64,000 nucleotides of DNA from Roridomyces roridus (GCA_029378245.1 JARKIF010000084.1:1-64000); one strand, 5' to 3'; positions 18,695 to 31,713 are shown, counted from the first letter of the stretch. Numbers and translations: made by a program. The notes: generated from the sequence alone by a model not told the origin.

Positions 18695-21600
18695 ATGACA
18701 GCCTGCATGCAAGTCCCATTTTTCGCAGGCCACGGCTCGGGCGCAACAGGGACATCTGATACGTTCGTTCAAGCTGTTCAGGACGTTTCTTGTTCTTCAA
18801 CAGCCGCAACTCTTCTTGCTGCATGCCATCAAGCATTTCGCACGGAGATTTCGACACTCTCGGCCCACGAGCTTTCTCTGTGCGGAATTTCGTTGGAGGA
18901 TTTCAAGACGCCGGAATCGTTACTCGACATTCCCATTCGTTATCGCCATAACACCGTTCTTTCGTGGGGCTTGCTCATCGCGCAGGCAGTGCGGTACCTG
19001 CGTTTCGTCGAGAAAAAGGCCGAAGACGCGTCGAATGCGAGCCCTTTCGCGGACGTCCTCGGTCAGACGGGGGGCGCGGGCATTCTAGGATTTTCGGCCG
19101 GGATTGTGATGGCGAGCGTGGTGGCATCCTCCGACAGTTTAGGCTGCTTTCTCGCCAATGTAGTGCAGGCGTACCGGCTTGTGCTTTGGATGGGGGTGCG
19201 TTCCCAGATTTACCGCGCCACTATCACTCGGGAGAGATGCGTTGTTGCCATTTTCGGAGGATGAACCGTGGGGCGTTGTTGTGAATTGGAATCACGAGGT
19301 CGGAGATTGAGGACCGGATTCGCGCGTTCCAGACAGTGAGTGATTTTCAGGGCAATTCGAGACCACATCTGAACCGTCTTCCAGTCCCTTGAAACGCGTG
19401 TATTTGACGACGATTATGGACGGCAAGTGCGTTACCGTCTCTGGACGCCCGGACCTTATTGCAGAGTTCTCCGGTACTTTGAGCGCCGAGTATATCGTCC
19501 ACAAGACGAGCCTGGATATGCTTTACCACTCTCCGGTGCACGTGGATGGCGTCCGTCAACAAGTTCATTGCCGATGTGGCCAGGCGCCGAATCAAGTTCC
19601 CCGACCTGGAAGATTTGATCGTCCCTGTTTGGAATACCGAGACGGGCGAGGTCTTGGATGCATCCAGCGGCGGCAAACTCGTGGAGCTCAGTGGTCGACA
19701 TGATCCTCACTCAGCCTCTCAACTGGGACGTGCTCGTTAGCAAGTTCTCGGAGACCCATCGAGACTCGTCGATTCGGCTGATTAATTTCGGACCAGGTAC
19801 TGGGTTGCCTAGGACCGTCGAGCGCGCGTTTCCAGCAGGCCACGTTGTGAGCGTCGACGAGACGCGTGGTGATGGCCATGGTGGCGGGAAGCAAACGCCC
19901 ATCGCGGTCGTGGGAATGTCCGTAAATGCACCCGGTGCATCAAATGCCACCCAACTTTGGCAGCTCCTCCAAGATGGGCGCAACACGATTTCAGAGGTGA
20001 GCCCTTCTCTCTCTTTCTTTGCGGATTGATTCTGACCCTTGTAGATTCCTGAGCATCGATTCAAAGTCTCGGACTACAATGCCGGCAAGTACCCGGGCCG
20101 CCAGATGAAGGCGCACACGGGAAACTTTTTGGACAACGTCGACGAATTCGACAATACCTTCTTCAAAATCAGCCCGCGGGAGGCCAAGAGCATGGACCCA
20201 CAGCAGCGGGTACTGCTCCAGGTCGCATACGAGGCCTTGGAGGACTCTGGCTACGTCCCTAACGCCACTCCGACCTCAAATCCTGATCGTTTTGGCTGCT
20301 ACATCGGCGCAGTCTCTGACGACTATGTACACAATCTTCGGGATGAGATTGATGTGTACTACAGCACTGGTAAGTTGGTTTTATCATGGTCTTCTGCCCG
20401 AGCTCATAGTCGCAGGGACTTTGAGGTCCTTTTTGAGCGGCCGCGTTTCGTTTGTCATGCAGCTCAGCGGCCCATCCATGGTCGTCGACACCGCATGTTC
20501 GTCTGGGAACGTGGCTCTCTATCAAGCTTCTCGTGCGCTGATGAACGGGGACTGCGACGCTGCGCTCGTCGGAGGTGTCAATACCATCACCAGCCCCGAT
20601 GTATGTCTTCTCTCACTCTTCTTTGAATCTCCCAACTCACTTTTGCAGATTTTCCTCGGCTTGGATCGCGGCCACTTCCTCAGCCCTGCCGGCCAGTGCA
20701 AACCCTTCGACGCCTCGGCGGACGGCTACTCTCGGAGCGAGGGCTGCACGGTCTTCATCGTCAAGCGCCTCAGCGACGCCCTTGCGGAGAACGACAACAT
20801 CCTCGGTGTCATACGGGGCATCGACGTCAATCAGAGCGGGCTCGCATCCAGCATCACCCACCCACACGCAGAAACGCAGGCGACGCTCTTCCGTCAGGTT
20901 CTCGCAAACGCGGGCATTGAGCCCAACCGAGTAAACGTGGTGGAAGCGCACGGAACGGGTACCCAGGCGGGCGATCCCAACGAGGTGCAGAGTCTTCGAA
21001 CCGTCCTGGCGGCCAACCGATCCAAGGACAACCCGCTGCATCTTACCAGCATCAAAGCAAACGTCGGCCATCTCGAGGCTGCTTCTGGCGGCGTTGGCCT
21101 TGTCAAGCTTCTCCTTATGCTTCAACATAACACGATTCCGCGCCAGATCTCGTTGAAGAACCTCAATCCCCTGCTTACAGCGCTTGATCACGACAACGTC
21201 GTGATCGACACGGCGGACGCAGAGTGGGTGTCGAGCCATCCGGGAAAACCACGCGTGGCGCTGCTGAACAACTTTGGCGCCTCTGGCTCCAACACCGCTT
21301 TGATTCTCGAGGAGCATGTCAAGCCCGCGACTGCGACCACATGCGTTCCCAGCGACATGTCTTTCGTCTTTGGTCTCTCGGCCAAGACGCTTCCCGCTCT
21401 GGAAGAGCTTCGAGTGAAATACCTCGACTGGCTGCGCAGCCCTGCTTCTGCTGCACTCTCGCTCGGGGACATTGCTTACACGATGACGGCCCGGAGGCAG
21501 CTCTACAGCTATCGTCTCGCTGTTACGGCTTCCAGTCATCAGGCTCTGCTGGACAAGCTGACGACAGCAGCTCCAGTCCTCGTTCCGCCGCCCGCAGATA

Positions 21601-24600
21601 CCCCACCATCCGTGGTCTTTGTGTACTCGGGCAACGGAGGGCAGTACGTCGGCATGGGTGGCCGGCTTTATAACGAGTCTCCACTCTTCCGTGCCTGTAT
21701 CGACGAGTGTGAGGCAATTCTCGTCGGTGCTGGGTTCCCTGGTGTACGAGACGACATTATCTTGGGGTCAGGTGATTCAGGATTGGGGCCTCTGCAGGAG
21801 TTTGCAAAGTATCACTCTGCAATCTTTGCTATTGAATATGGCTTGACGCAGATGTGGACTTCGTGGGGCGTAGTGCCGTCTGCGGTGGTCGGGCACAGGT
21901 GCGTTTTACCTTGATCCATATCTCCGGATTCTGACATTCTATAGTCTTGGGGAGTACGCAGCCCTGGTCACCGCGGGCGTTCTCAAGCTCAAAGACGCCC
22001 TCCTCATCGTTGCCCATCGCGTCCGACTCATGGTGCAGAAATGCGCCATCAACTTGAGCACAATGATTGCTGTCAATCTTGGCGCAGAAGCCATCCAGGA
22101 CATTCTGCGTCAATCGAGCGACTTTACGGACCTCAATATCGCGTGCTACAACAGCCCCGTCGACTGCGTGGTCGCCGGCCCCCTCCCCCAGCTCATGGAT
22201 TTCAAAGAGCATCTCGCAGCTGAAGTGGGCTGCAAGAGCGTCATGCTCCCAATGCCCTTTGGCTGCCACAGTCCTGCCATGACACCGCTCCTCGACGACC
22301 TTACGTTCTTTGTCAAGAACGCCCCGCTCCGCCCGCCCACTATACCTATCATCTCCAACGTCCTCGGCGATGTCGTCCTCCCTGGGAACGCCTCCGTCTT
22401 CACGCCGGCGTACTTTTCTCGCCATTGCGCTGAGCCGGTGCAGTTTGACCGAGGCGTGCGGGCGTTGATGACCCGGCCCGAATTTAGCAACATCGCTGCC
22501 TGGATTGAAATTGGGCCACATACGACCTGTTTACCGATGCTCAAGTCTAATCCTGCCGTGCTCGCTACGCCGGGAACGCTGCTTCTCGGATCTCTGCGAA
22601 AGAAGCAGCTGCCATATACGACGATTGCTAGCAGTCTTGCGCAGCTCTATACGTCTAGCCTTGTGCTCAAATGGCGTGCAGTTTTCGCGCATCTTCCTCG
22701 TCCTGGCTGTGTCAGCCTGCCTTCGTATCCGTTCGCAAAGACCAAGTATTGGGTCCCATTCCGAGAGCCCGCGACCTCCTCTACATCCGTCGCAGCGGCG
22801 CGTGATTTGATCACAGAGTATCCGTTGCTCTACAGCTGGGCGCAGTATCCCTCCGCCTCCAACGACTTCGAGGCGCGTTTTGAGAGCCCAATCCGCAACC
22901 TGGCCAAGTGGATTGTTGGCCACCGGGTTGGTGAAATCCCGCTTTGCCCTGCGTCGTTGTACAGCGAGCTCGTGTTGGCCGGTGTGGATCTCAGCGGGCG
23001 GCATCTGCAAACGTCGCGCAATGGAAGCCACGTCGTCATTACCCATATCGAGTTTGACAAGGCGCTGCCATATGATGAGAATGTGGAGCTCACTGTTTCC
23101 ACGCAGATCTCGCTGGGCAAGGACGGGGGCACGTTCAGTCTCAGCTCCAGGCTCGACTTGACGGGCGAGAAGTCTATCTCTGCTCATGGTGAATTCGAGT
23201 ATCGTTCCGTTTCGGAAACGACCGCCAAATTCGAGCAGACTTTACTCGATATTACGGAGCGTATGGGTACTGTGGTTTCGCCGTCCGCAGAAGTCGAGAT
23301 CATATCGACTGAAGAGGCGTACGAGGTGATCTTCCCCCGCGTCGTTCAGTACGCCAAGCCATACCACACGATCCAAACTCTCACACTCGCTGCCCATGAT
23401 ATGGAGGGCTACGCGACTATCCAGCTGCCCACTGACTATGAGCGGGGCAAGTTCGTCATCCATCCCGTCTGGCTGGACACCCTCGGGCACGTCGCGGGCT
23501 TGATCGCAAACAAGCAGGGCAACGTCAACGACGCCTTCATCTGCACGCAGATCGGGCTTACGGAAGTCTTTACTGAGCTGGTGGACAACGAAGCGCCATG
23601 TCTCATGTATTTCAAGAACGTTTGGCTGCCTGGCGAGAAAGCCATTGTCGGCGAGGTGTATGCGGTGCAGGCGGCGGGAGAGGAACGTCGGATTATTGCT
23701 CATATGCAGGGCATTCATTTCCACCGCATACGGCTCAGCAGCTTCAAGAAGAGTCTTGCGCGCATAACAGCGGTACCAGTGCCTGCGGTCGCCAAACCGG
23801 TTGTCATCGCGGCGCGCTCCTCCTCCTCGGTTGACGCCACCATTGTAAAGCTCGTGTCCGACGCTTGCGATCTTCCCGTGAGCGCCGTTAATCTTAACAC
23901 CGACCTTGCCTCCATCGGTATCGACTCGATGATGTCTATCGAGATCTTTGGGGGCTTGCGCCTCGCGTTCCCGAAAGCAGGGCTTGACGTGCATTTTCTC
24001 GGTTCTTGCAGCACCGTGGCCGATATTTGCCGCGAGGTCAGCTTGAAAGTCGGTGCAGCTCCTTCGGAATCCAAGAGCGCCAACGAGCCAGAGCCACGCC
24101 CTTCTCCCGCTGCCGACATCGAATCTACGATCTTGAAGCTGGTATGCGACGCATGCGATCTTCCTGCGGCGGCCGTCAATCTCAATACAGAGCTCGCTTC
24201 CATCGGAATTGACTCGATGATGTCGATAGAGATCTTTGGTGGTTTGCGTCTGGCGTTCCCGCAAGCTGGACTTGACGTGCACTTCTTGGGATCGTGTTCC
24301 GTTGTTGGGGACATCTGCCGTGAGGTCTCCAAGGCTTGCTCGGCGCTAACAGTAGACGTGTCGTTCCCGAGCGCGCCTTTGAATGGCAGTGCGAACGACT
24401 TTGTGGCCGACATCTCCGTCTCCTCAGAGGCAAGTTACGGCAGGATCGCCGAAGCTCTGCAGCTCGATACCGTCCCCGTCCACATCCAAAGCCCCAAAGT
24501 GGCGAGTGGACGTCTCCCTGTCTTCCTTGTCCATGACGGCAGCGGCTTGATCAATTCTTACCACCACATCTCCTCGCTTGACCGGGCTGTCTGGGGTATT

Positions 24601-25321
24601 CACAACCCTCGATTCATCAACGGGCGGCCATGGGAGTCTGTCGGGGATATGGCTGCAGCCTATGCAGAGTACATTCTCGGCGTAACTACCGGTCCCGTTA
24701 TACTAGGAGGTGAGTCTCCTTGTCCTTTTGTCCTCTCTTTCGTTCTAACGACCAGTTAGGATGGTCATTCGGCGGTCTTGCTGCCTACGAGATTGCTCTG
24801 CAGCTCGCAAATCGCGGTGTCGGTGTCAGGGGCATTGTGCTCATCGACTCCCCTTGTCCCGGCGACCATAACCCCCTCTCCGACGGCCTTCTGGACGCTA
24901 TCCTCGGCCTGGACGAGCGCGTGGCGTTCTCTGACCTCGGCGTCCTAGTCCGGCGGCAGTTTTCCATGAATGCGCCTATGCTGCAGAGATATACGCCTGC
25001 TTGGGCGCCAGAGCTGGCTCCGCCCCTGGTCTTACTCCGATCGAGAGAGGGTTTCCGCCCTCAGGGCGTCCCCGATGTGCCGGCGTGGTTTTCGGATCGC
25101 AGTAACCCCAAGGCGTCTGTGCGGGGGTGGCAGAAGCTGACGAGCCGCCCCGTCAAGGTGCTCGATATCCCCGGGCATCACTTCACTGTGTTCCATCCTT
25201 CGAATGTATGTCAATCCCTTGTTGTTGACGCTAGCGCCTTTGCTGACTTGGTGTATAGATTCCGGAAGTATTGTGTCGGCTTGCAGAGGCGTGCGAGTAC
25301 ATAGAAAGTCTAGAAGTGTAG
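18695..25321 (+). CDS. Non-reducing polyketide synthase (orsellinic-type), SAT-KS-AT-PT-ACP-ACP-TE, SAT frame-disrupted
   Basis: Exons after the SAT region: to 19996, 20045-20369, 20416-20600, 20649-21898, 21945-24709, 24760-25205, 25259-25321 (introns 46-53 nt). KS has DTACSS, EAHGTGT and [10 protein letters not shown] has GHSLGEYAA, split by the intron at 21899-21944. The PT domain has His in [10 protein letters not shown] and Asp in [10 protein letters not shown]. Two nearly identical ACPs carry GIDSMMSIE, and the TE has GWSFGG and GHHFTVF. The domain set is that of basidiomycete orsellinic acid synthases, which condense acetyl/malonyl units into a cyclised aromatic acid. The SAT part (18695-19690; GFSAG in place of the usual GxCxG Cys motif) is readable only by changing frame about four times, with one clear intron at 19336-19384. 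From the ATG at 19700 the frame is intact (1776 residues), so a SAT-less enzyme is possible. No tailoring genes adjoin it. Confidence 0.85.
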
Positions 25322-25883
25322 AGTATATTTTATCTGCGTAGTTTATTGTATTAACGTGTCATCTCTCTCTATTCTATCATCGTTTTCGGATATCGGCGTC
25401 GAGCAAGGATGGACTCGCTGAGGGGTCGAAGAAAGGGATGCAAATGCATGTTACGAGAACTTACTTGCTAAGTTCTCGTTCTTTTAAAATCTCAGTGGGC
25501 CAAATTTTGGGTGAGGTTTCAGTAAATTCAGACTTTTGATTAAGCCGGCTGTGCACTTTCCTTTTTGCGGCCACAATCACCGATTTTGACAACTCTCATC
25601 AGCTCATTTTTCCTTTGACTCTGGAGCATCCATTTTTGGACCAATTGACCTGAGATTTTGAGGTACACTCCTGGATTCCTAGATTGAGTTTTGCTCTGCA
25701 AGACTGAGGGCCCGTCTTCAATATTTTATATGATATTGTTGATCTACTGAGCTTTTGTGATCAGCTCGTTCCAAGCTCACAGAACATGCTGGGTCCTTGC
25801 TATTGAGATGAACTTGAAGCTCAGAATGTACCAATATGTATGGAACATCTCAGAGAAATCAGAAAAATTTGTGCCACTCAAAA
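25322..25883. other. Intergenic downstream of the PKS
   Basis: AT-rich, only short frames; nothing recognised beyond the PKS 3' end. Confidence 0.5.
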
Positions 25884-26175
25884 TAGGGGAGGTCAGAGTG
25901 GAACGAAACGAGTCGATTCTCGCATCGATTCTGACGTCGGAACTCTTTCGATTCTCTGGACCAAATACTCGGAAACACGAGTTCCGAAGCTAGAATCGAA
26001 ACAGAATCGATTCTGAGTTCCGAACAGAATCGATGTTCCTCCTCCCGAGGAGGAACTACATCGGTTTCGGAACTCAGAATCGAAACTCGATCGAAACTCG
26101 GTCAAGAATCGACCGAGTTCCGACATGAGAATCGATCCAGAATCGACGGTCCGTCCTCCACTCTGACCTCCCCTA
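25884..26175. mobile_element. MITE with 18-bp perfect terminal inverted repeats ending in TA
   Basis: TAGGGGAGGTCAGAGTGG at 25884-25901 is exactly inverted at 26158-26175. TA at each outer edge could be the target duplication of a Tc1/mariner-type element. The 292-bp interior is a lattice of AATCGA/TCGATT and CGGAACTC/GAGTTCCG words, giving strong internal self-complementarity. No coding capacity. Confidence 0.7.
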
Positions 26176-26339
26176 ATGGGGTGAACTCTGTGAAATCACT
26201 GTTCCCTAAGTGTCTGTGTGAAATATCTGTGGCTTTGTCATTTCTTCCTAAGGGCAAAAGCTTGAATGAGCTCTGGCTGCTATTTTGATCATGCAAGGTC
26301 TACTGGTGCCAGAAAGTGTGAAGCTTTTGTGCAGTGTCA

Positions 26340-26440
26340 GACTGTGATCAGATTTGATCACTGATCACTGATCATGTTAAAGTGTCACGTTGTGACTTGT
26401 CACGGTCCCGGACCTTGACGGTGACTGTCACCTGTGACTC
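26340..26440. repeat. TGATCA-rich and GTCAC-rich simple repeats
   Basis: Repeated TGATCA words (TGATCAGATTTGATCACTGATCACTGATCA, in pieces) are followed by alternating GTGAC/GTCAC words. Function unknown. Confidence 0.5.
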
Positions 26441-26532
26441 AACCCTTTCTCTTGACCTCAAATCTTGCTCACATCACTCAATTTCCACCCCAATCCCAAT
26501 GTGATCCTTGAGCTTGCCTTGAGCTCACTTTA

Positions 26533-27148
26533 CAGCTCTTTGCGGAACATAAGGCGCGGCTTGGTTTTTGTCAAAATTGTTGAGATTTTGATCACTTTCA
26601 CTAATTACGCTGTCGTGAGCTCAATTTTTGTCCGATTGTCTTTGGACATGGACCATTCAATTTCCACGGGTGTTTTACAGTGCGTAGGCTACTCAAATGA
26701 ATTGTTCTTATCTACATTTTAATCACAAAGAAGCAAACAATCAATTTTGACTATCTACACAGTAGCAAGGGGGTCCCGGTATTTCACTGGGGTAGTCTGA
26801 TAGGGTTCCTACATATTTCCTGGCACACCCTGTGTATCAGGATTGATACAGGACCAAATTAAGCACCCAACGCACTGTAAAATAGCATACAGAGTACCCT
26901 TACAAGGTATTGGAATCCCATAATCCCCTGATGGTCAGTTGGGACGTGGATAGTTGAAAATGATATCTGGGTCTTTCTTGGCTCACAACGCACACAGAAC
27001 AATTCATTTGAGTAGCCTAAGCACTGTGAAACAACTGGGAATCAATTGGTCCATGTCCGAAGACAATCGGACAAGAAGTGAGCTCACGACAGCGTAATTA
27101 GTGAAAGTGATCAAAATCGAGCCGCGCCTTATGTTCCGCAAAGAGCTG
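26533..27148. repeat. Large inverted repeat (arms about 150-176 bp, spacer 287 bp)
   Basis: The left arm 26533-26708 is found inverted at 26996-27148 with high identity. A segment of about 23 bp (TTTTTGTCAAAATTGTTGAG region) occurs only in the left arm. Looks like a fold-back or MITE-like element; no open frame of note. Confidence 0.65.
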
Positions 27149-27244
27149 AAGTACCACTTACTCAGCCCCACTAAGTTCTCGTGCCTGCCGTGCTTTGCAA
27201 CGGCCCCTCCCCCCAAGTTAGAGCAATTTTCCCCTAGCTGCAAG

Positions 27245-27360
27245 AAAGGCCGGGATAAAGGTCGCAATAAAGTCGCAATATATCACGTAGGGACTTGCAA
27301 GGTACAAGTACTTGAAGTAGGTGGACTATTGTTGCAATAAAGGTGGCCGGGGAGTCCATC
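27245..27360. repeat. Relic of a KDZ-type terminal repeat
   Basis: Contains GCAATAAAGTCGCAATA, then GTAGGGACTTGCAAGGTACAAGTA and GTTGCAATAAAGGTGGCCGGG. These match in order the inner part of the terminal repeats of the 12-kb KDZ element at 40808-52874, but diverged. Probably the remains of another related element. Confidence 0.5.
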
Positions 27361-28862
27361 AAAAAAGCAATTCAATATTCGATTTTACAATACAGTACAA
27401 TCCAAACAAATACGGGGAGGGCTCTACTTCTCCCCCACTTGAGCATGTTTGTTCCCACTTTCATTGCGCCTCGCACCATCACCACCGATATCGCCCTCCG
27501 CGCTCGCCACCAACTGACAGCACTCTCTGCTCACCAGTCACCCCGCATCCTGACACTCCATGCATCCTCCGTGGGACCTGGCCATCGCGCCGGCTACAAA
27601 CCCTTACCACCCCGCTGCGCTGTTCTTAAAGGTGATTGCTACAGGCGGGTGCGCTTCCAGCATGGCCGGTGTTTCGTGATGCCGGGTGCTGCCCAACGTG
27701 CTCGATTCCCTTCATATGCGACGAGGAGTTGACGCTGGTAGCGGGCCAGTGAATTTGCAGTCGCACGGGGACGGGAGGGAGGGTGCGAGGACTCGGATGT
27801 GGATGTCATTGCTGCATTAGGCCGTCCTCCGGGACAAGCAGGTGCAAATGGCGAGCGGAATTGAGCACAGAGGGGATGTGTTGTAGGTGATCTTGAGAGT
27901 GTCGAGCAACAGTGTCAAATGCGGCCTGTAGGGCGGAGTAATCTGTGCGTTGTGGGCCGAATTATTGTAGGAATGGGAAATGTTTGAAGGCAGCTACCAA
28001 CGCGGGTTGGGAGTTCCAGGGGCGGATCTCTTCCCGGCGATTTACGGCTTGCTCATATGGTGAAAAAAGACAGTATACATTCTTACCTTACGGGCTTTGG
28101 GTGAGGCTTTGTTGTCCGGCAGATGAGATCGACAAATGTCACACGCGGAGTGGCCAGTCAAGAGGGCACTGCTCGGTAGGTACTGGAATCGGAGTGTGGC
28201 GGCGGTAGGTGCAGCGGGTGATGTGCTGCCACGTAGTCGTCGCCATGCCACCGGGGCAGCGGGCACAAGCAGCTGGACGGTGTCGGAAGTGAGAGGAGGA
28301 GGAGGAGGATTGATTGAGAGGTCAGTATGGAGAGCGAAGCGACACACCAGCATCCCGAGCCACCGACTCAGTACCAACTACATGCTATCCTTTTGCTATC
28401 CTTCACACCAGGGCGACCGCGAATGAGGGCCAAGACATCAGAATTTTGTTTGTATCGAGAAACGGTCGTGTGGGTCCACGGAGGTTGTCACAGAAAGCAC
28501 CTGAGGAGAGGAGATGGATGTCGGAGAGAGAGGGTTGGGCGATCACATGACACATCAACAGCCATCAATTGCCTGAACTCGGTGCGAGAAACAGCCATCC
28601 TCGTGCATCCAGAGCCAACAGTACAAGCCAATACCCTGGAACATCAGGGAAAACCTCCTTTGGTAATTTCCCAGGAATTCCCCAAAATTTCCCATGACTC
28701 TGTCAAGGACTGTCAAGGCCCGCTAATCGACCCAAATTACCGAGACTTAACGAGGAATGCCGGACATTGCCAAGCCTCTACCTTCGTGATCCACCGCTCC
28801 CGAGCGACAGATCGCATTGACATAGAAATAATTTCTCTTTTGAGCGGGTTCAATACAACGTT
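27361..28862. other. No gene recognised; probably the 3' side of the Plavaka element
   Basis: Short open frames only. Bases just left of 28863 are contiguous, once the Copia element is discounted, with the 3' end of the Plavaka transposase gene, so at least the right part of this stretch should belong to that transposon. I could not identify its terminal repeat. Confidence 0.4.
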
Positions 28863-28867
28863 GTAAA

Positions 28868-29142
28868 TGTCAAAAGTTGATTATCATCCGCCCCGGGCCT
28901 TCACACCCGGCTTCTCCACTTCCTTACCCACGTCCACGCCATCGACACGTGTCCCTCAGTCTTTTGTCTCTTACGACGACTGAGGGGTACGTGCCTTTAT
29001 CTCTTTCTTATGTATCTAGCATACTTACGAGTGTCTATGTAGTCTGCGCATTGCCGCGCTATCTAGGTACTTAATATATCAGTCTTTTGTCTCTTACGAC
29101 GACTGAGGGTCTGCGCATTGCCGCGCTATCTAGCTTCTGACA
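28868..29142 (+). repeat. 5' LTR of the Copia element
   Basis: 275 bp, starts TG, ends CA. It contains two internal duplications: TCAGTCTTTTGTCTC...GACTGAGG and CTGCGCATTGCCGCGC each occur twice. Confidence 0.95.
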
Positions 29143-29286
29143 GGTTATGGGCCCCGGTGCTTTCTAGCTGCCGGACTACCTCTCAAGCACCCTCAGGCTT
29201 TCAAGACTCAAGTGCTCCTCGCAGGACACACTACTCCCTCTCCCCCACATCCTACACACCTACTCGCACTCTTATCGATAACTATC

Positions 29287-31713
29287 ATGGCTTCCCGTGA
29301 TAAGGATCAGACGGCGCTCCGCACCGCGCGTGACTGGCCTGACTGGGAAATCCAGGTAGAGTCGGAGCTCCGCGAGAAGGGCTTATGGTCTGTTGTACAA
29401 CATGGCCAACCCCCTGCTGCTGCTGCCACTGCCAGTACTGCTAGCACTACTCTCACAGTCCCGCTCCGTGACACCTTCGAGGAGAGGGACAGTCGTGCCC
29501 TTGGTCATATCCGTCTTCGTCTAGCCAAATCCCTCATCCCAAAGTACAAGACCCATACAGCGTCCAAAGCTCTGTGGGATGCTCTCAAGGGGGATTTTTC
29601 CAAAGCAAACAAAACAGAGATAGCTTTCAGCACACTTTTACAGCTGCAGAAGTTGAAACTTCATTTGGAGGAGGGACAGGACAATGTGACTCTAACGGTC
29701 ATGGACAAGCACCTCGAGCGGTTCAGAAACATGCTCGACCGGCTTGACTCCCTTGGATACTCCTTGGATGCAGACTTGCAGCCTTTACAGCTTCTCCTCA
29801 CTCTTCCAGACACTGTGACTTTCAAAGCTCTCAAATCCTCTATCACTGGCTCTGTAGCTGCTGGAGCCAAACTGGCTCTGGATGATGTTGAAACCAAGCT
29901 TCTAGCCCACGCAGATCCCATCGAGGAAAATTCTAGTGATTCAGACACCACCTCTGCTAAAGCCAATGCAGCCTCGGAACGTTACTGTGTGTTCCACAAA
30001 TCAAACACACATAACACAGCCGATTGCCATGCTATCAAGGCAGCAGAGAGGAATCGAAAGGAACAGGGCAAACAGAAGCGTGGGAAGAGCAAGGCTAAAG
30101 CCAGGGATGAGCAGGCTAATCCAGCAAATGATGGGGAATCGGATTCAGACAATGAAGCAAACGTAGCTTATGTTTCCTCTGCTCTATACAAGAAGATTTC
30201 TGCTTATGTTGCACGTGACTCAAATGGCCATCTTCAGGTCAAGGACTCTACTGGCCGCCGTTATGTTCTCATTGACTCTGGTGCTTCCTGCACAATGACT
30301 GGGAATGTGAAATACTTCGACATGTCCTCTCTACGCTGTCTTGATCCTCCAAGAAATGTACGCCTTGGTGATAATTCTTCATGCGAAGCTATTGCAACAG
30401 GTACCATGTGTCTATCCTGCAAAACCAAACGTGGAATGGTTGAACTTTCAATTGAAAATGCACTTTTGGTCCCAGCATTCACAGTTACTCTGATTTCAGT
30501 CCACCAACTGGCTGCAAAGAAACTTGGCTCTCATTTTGTAGGAAACCACTGCACTGTTGAGCATGATGAGACCAAGGACATTGCCCTGGAAGCCACACAT
30601 AAGCATGGTCTCTACCGTGTACAGTGTGAGCCCCTCGGAACTGACCCAAGGGCGCTGCATGCCATAGACATCAATGACTTGCATAGGAGATTAGGGCATA
30701 CAAATTTCGAGAGCCTTCGTCATATGTTTCGAAGTCGTCAACTACCAGGAATCACTTCACTCACAGGGGTCCCAGAATTTTGCGAACCTTGTGCTTTGGG
30801 GAAAATGAAGAAATTGCCTTTTGAGCGTAGCAGAACTGTTGCACGTGGACCTCTAGATATTATTTCAACAGATGTCGGAGGACCTGTCAGTCCCCAAAGT
30901 GTGAACGGCTATCACTATTGGATTGTGATTGTGGACCATGCTACATCATTGCCCTGGGTTCTCTTTGCTCGCAAGAAGTCCCAAGTTTATAAAAAACTCA
31001 AGGAGTGGCGTCACTTTGTAGAGCGGCATTTTCAAACACACATAGGACACTGGGAATTCTGTGCTGGATGGAACCGTTTCACTAGAACTGATGGTGGGGG
31101 CGAATTTACATCGAAAGAAATGGAGGATGATTTTCGTCAACGTGGTATCATACATGAAACCACTGCCCCATACACAGAAGAGCAGAACGGCATGGCTGAG
31201 CGAATGAATCAAACTCTTGTTACTCGCTCTATTACCAATCTAGCTGCTTCCCATCTCCCACGAAAATATTGGGACCTTGCAATGTCTCATGCTGTCTACA
31301 CTGTTGCTCGTTCTCCTGCCAGTGCACAGAATGGGAAAACTCCCTATGAAAGTGCCTATGATCGTCCTGTGAATATCAATCACATGCATCCATTTGGTTG
31401 CCCAGCCTATCCTCTTATCCCAAAGAAGAAACGCAAAGGCAAATTTGCAAATCATGCCAAGCGTACCGTCTTCATTGCATATCATGAAGGAAAAGCCGCA
31501 TATGATCTCTTGGATCTTGACAGCGGAAAAATTATCACTGCTAGACATGTCAAATTCAATGAGAGCTCACCTGCTCCTCAGGAAGTTCAAGATCCCTCTG
31601 AACCACGCCTGCAGCATACAGCAGATTCGAGACCTTTGCCCAGGGTCTCAAACAAAGTAACACCCCTTACTTTGACACTGATGATTCTGATGAAATTGTC
31701 GAAATTCCTGTAG
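29287..31713 (+). pseudogene. Copia Gag-Pol, N-terminal part (Gag, protease, integrase), ends by frameshift
   Basis: The frame runs from MASRDKDQT (ATG 29287). A Gag region (UBN2-like, about residues 1-260) is followed by a CVFHKSNTHNTADCHAIK zinc-knuckle-like segment, an aspartic protease (YVLIDSGAS) and the integrase zinc finger (HRRLGH...CEPCALGK). The integrase core follows, with the ISTDVGGP, RTDGGGEF and EEQNGMAERMNQ motifs. A one-base frame change near 31600-31630 ends this frame prematurely; the following RT domain is in another frame at 31725. Normally these form one polyprotein. Confidence 0.85.

Noticed and set aside
28877..29074. 65-residue open frame in the LTR (also at 33249)
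   Set aside because: Present identically in both LTRs, no recognised content.
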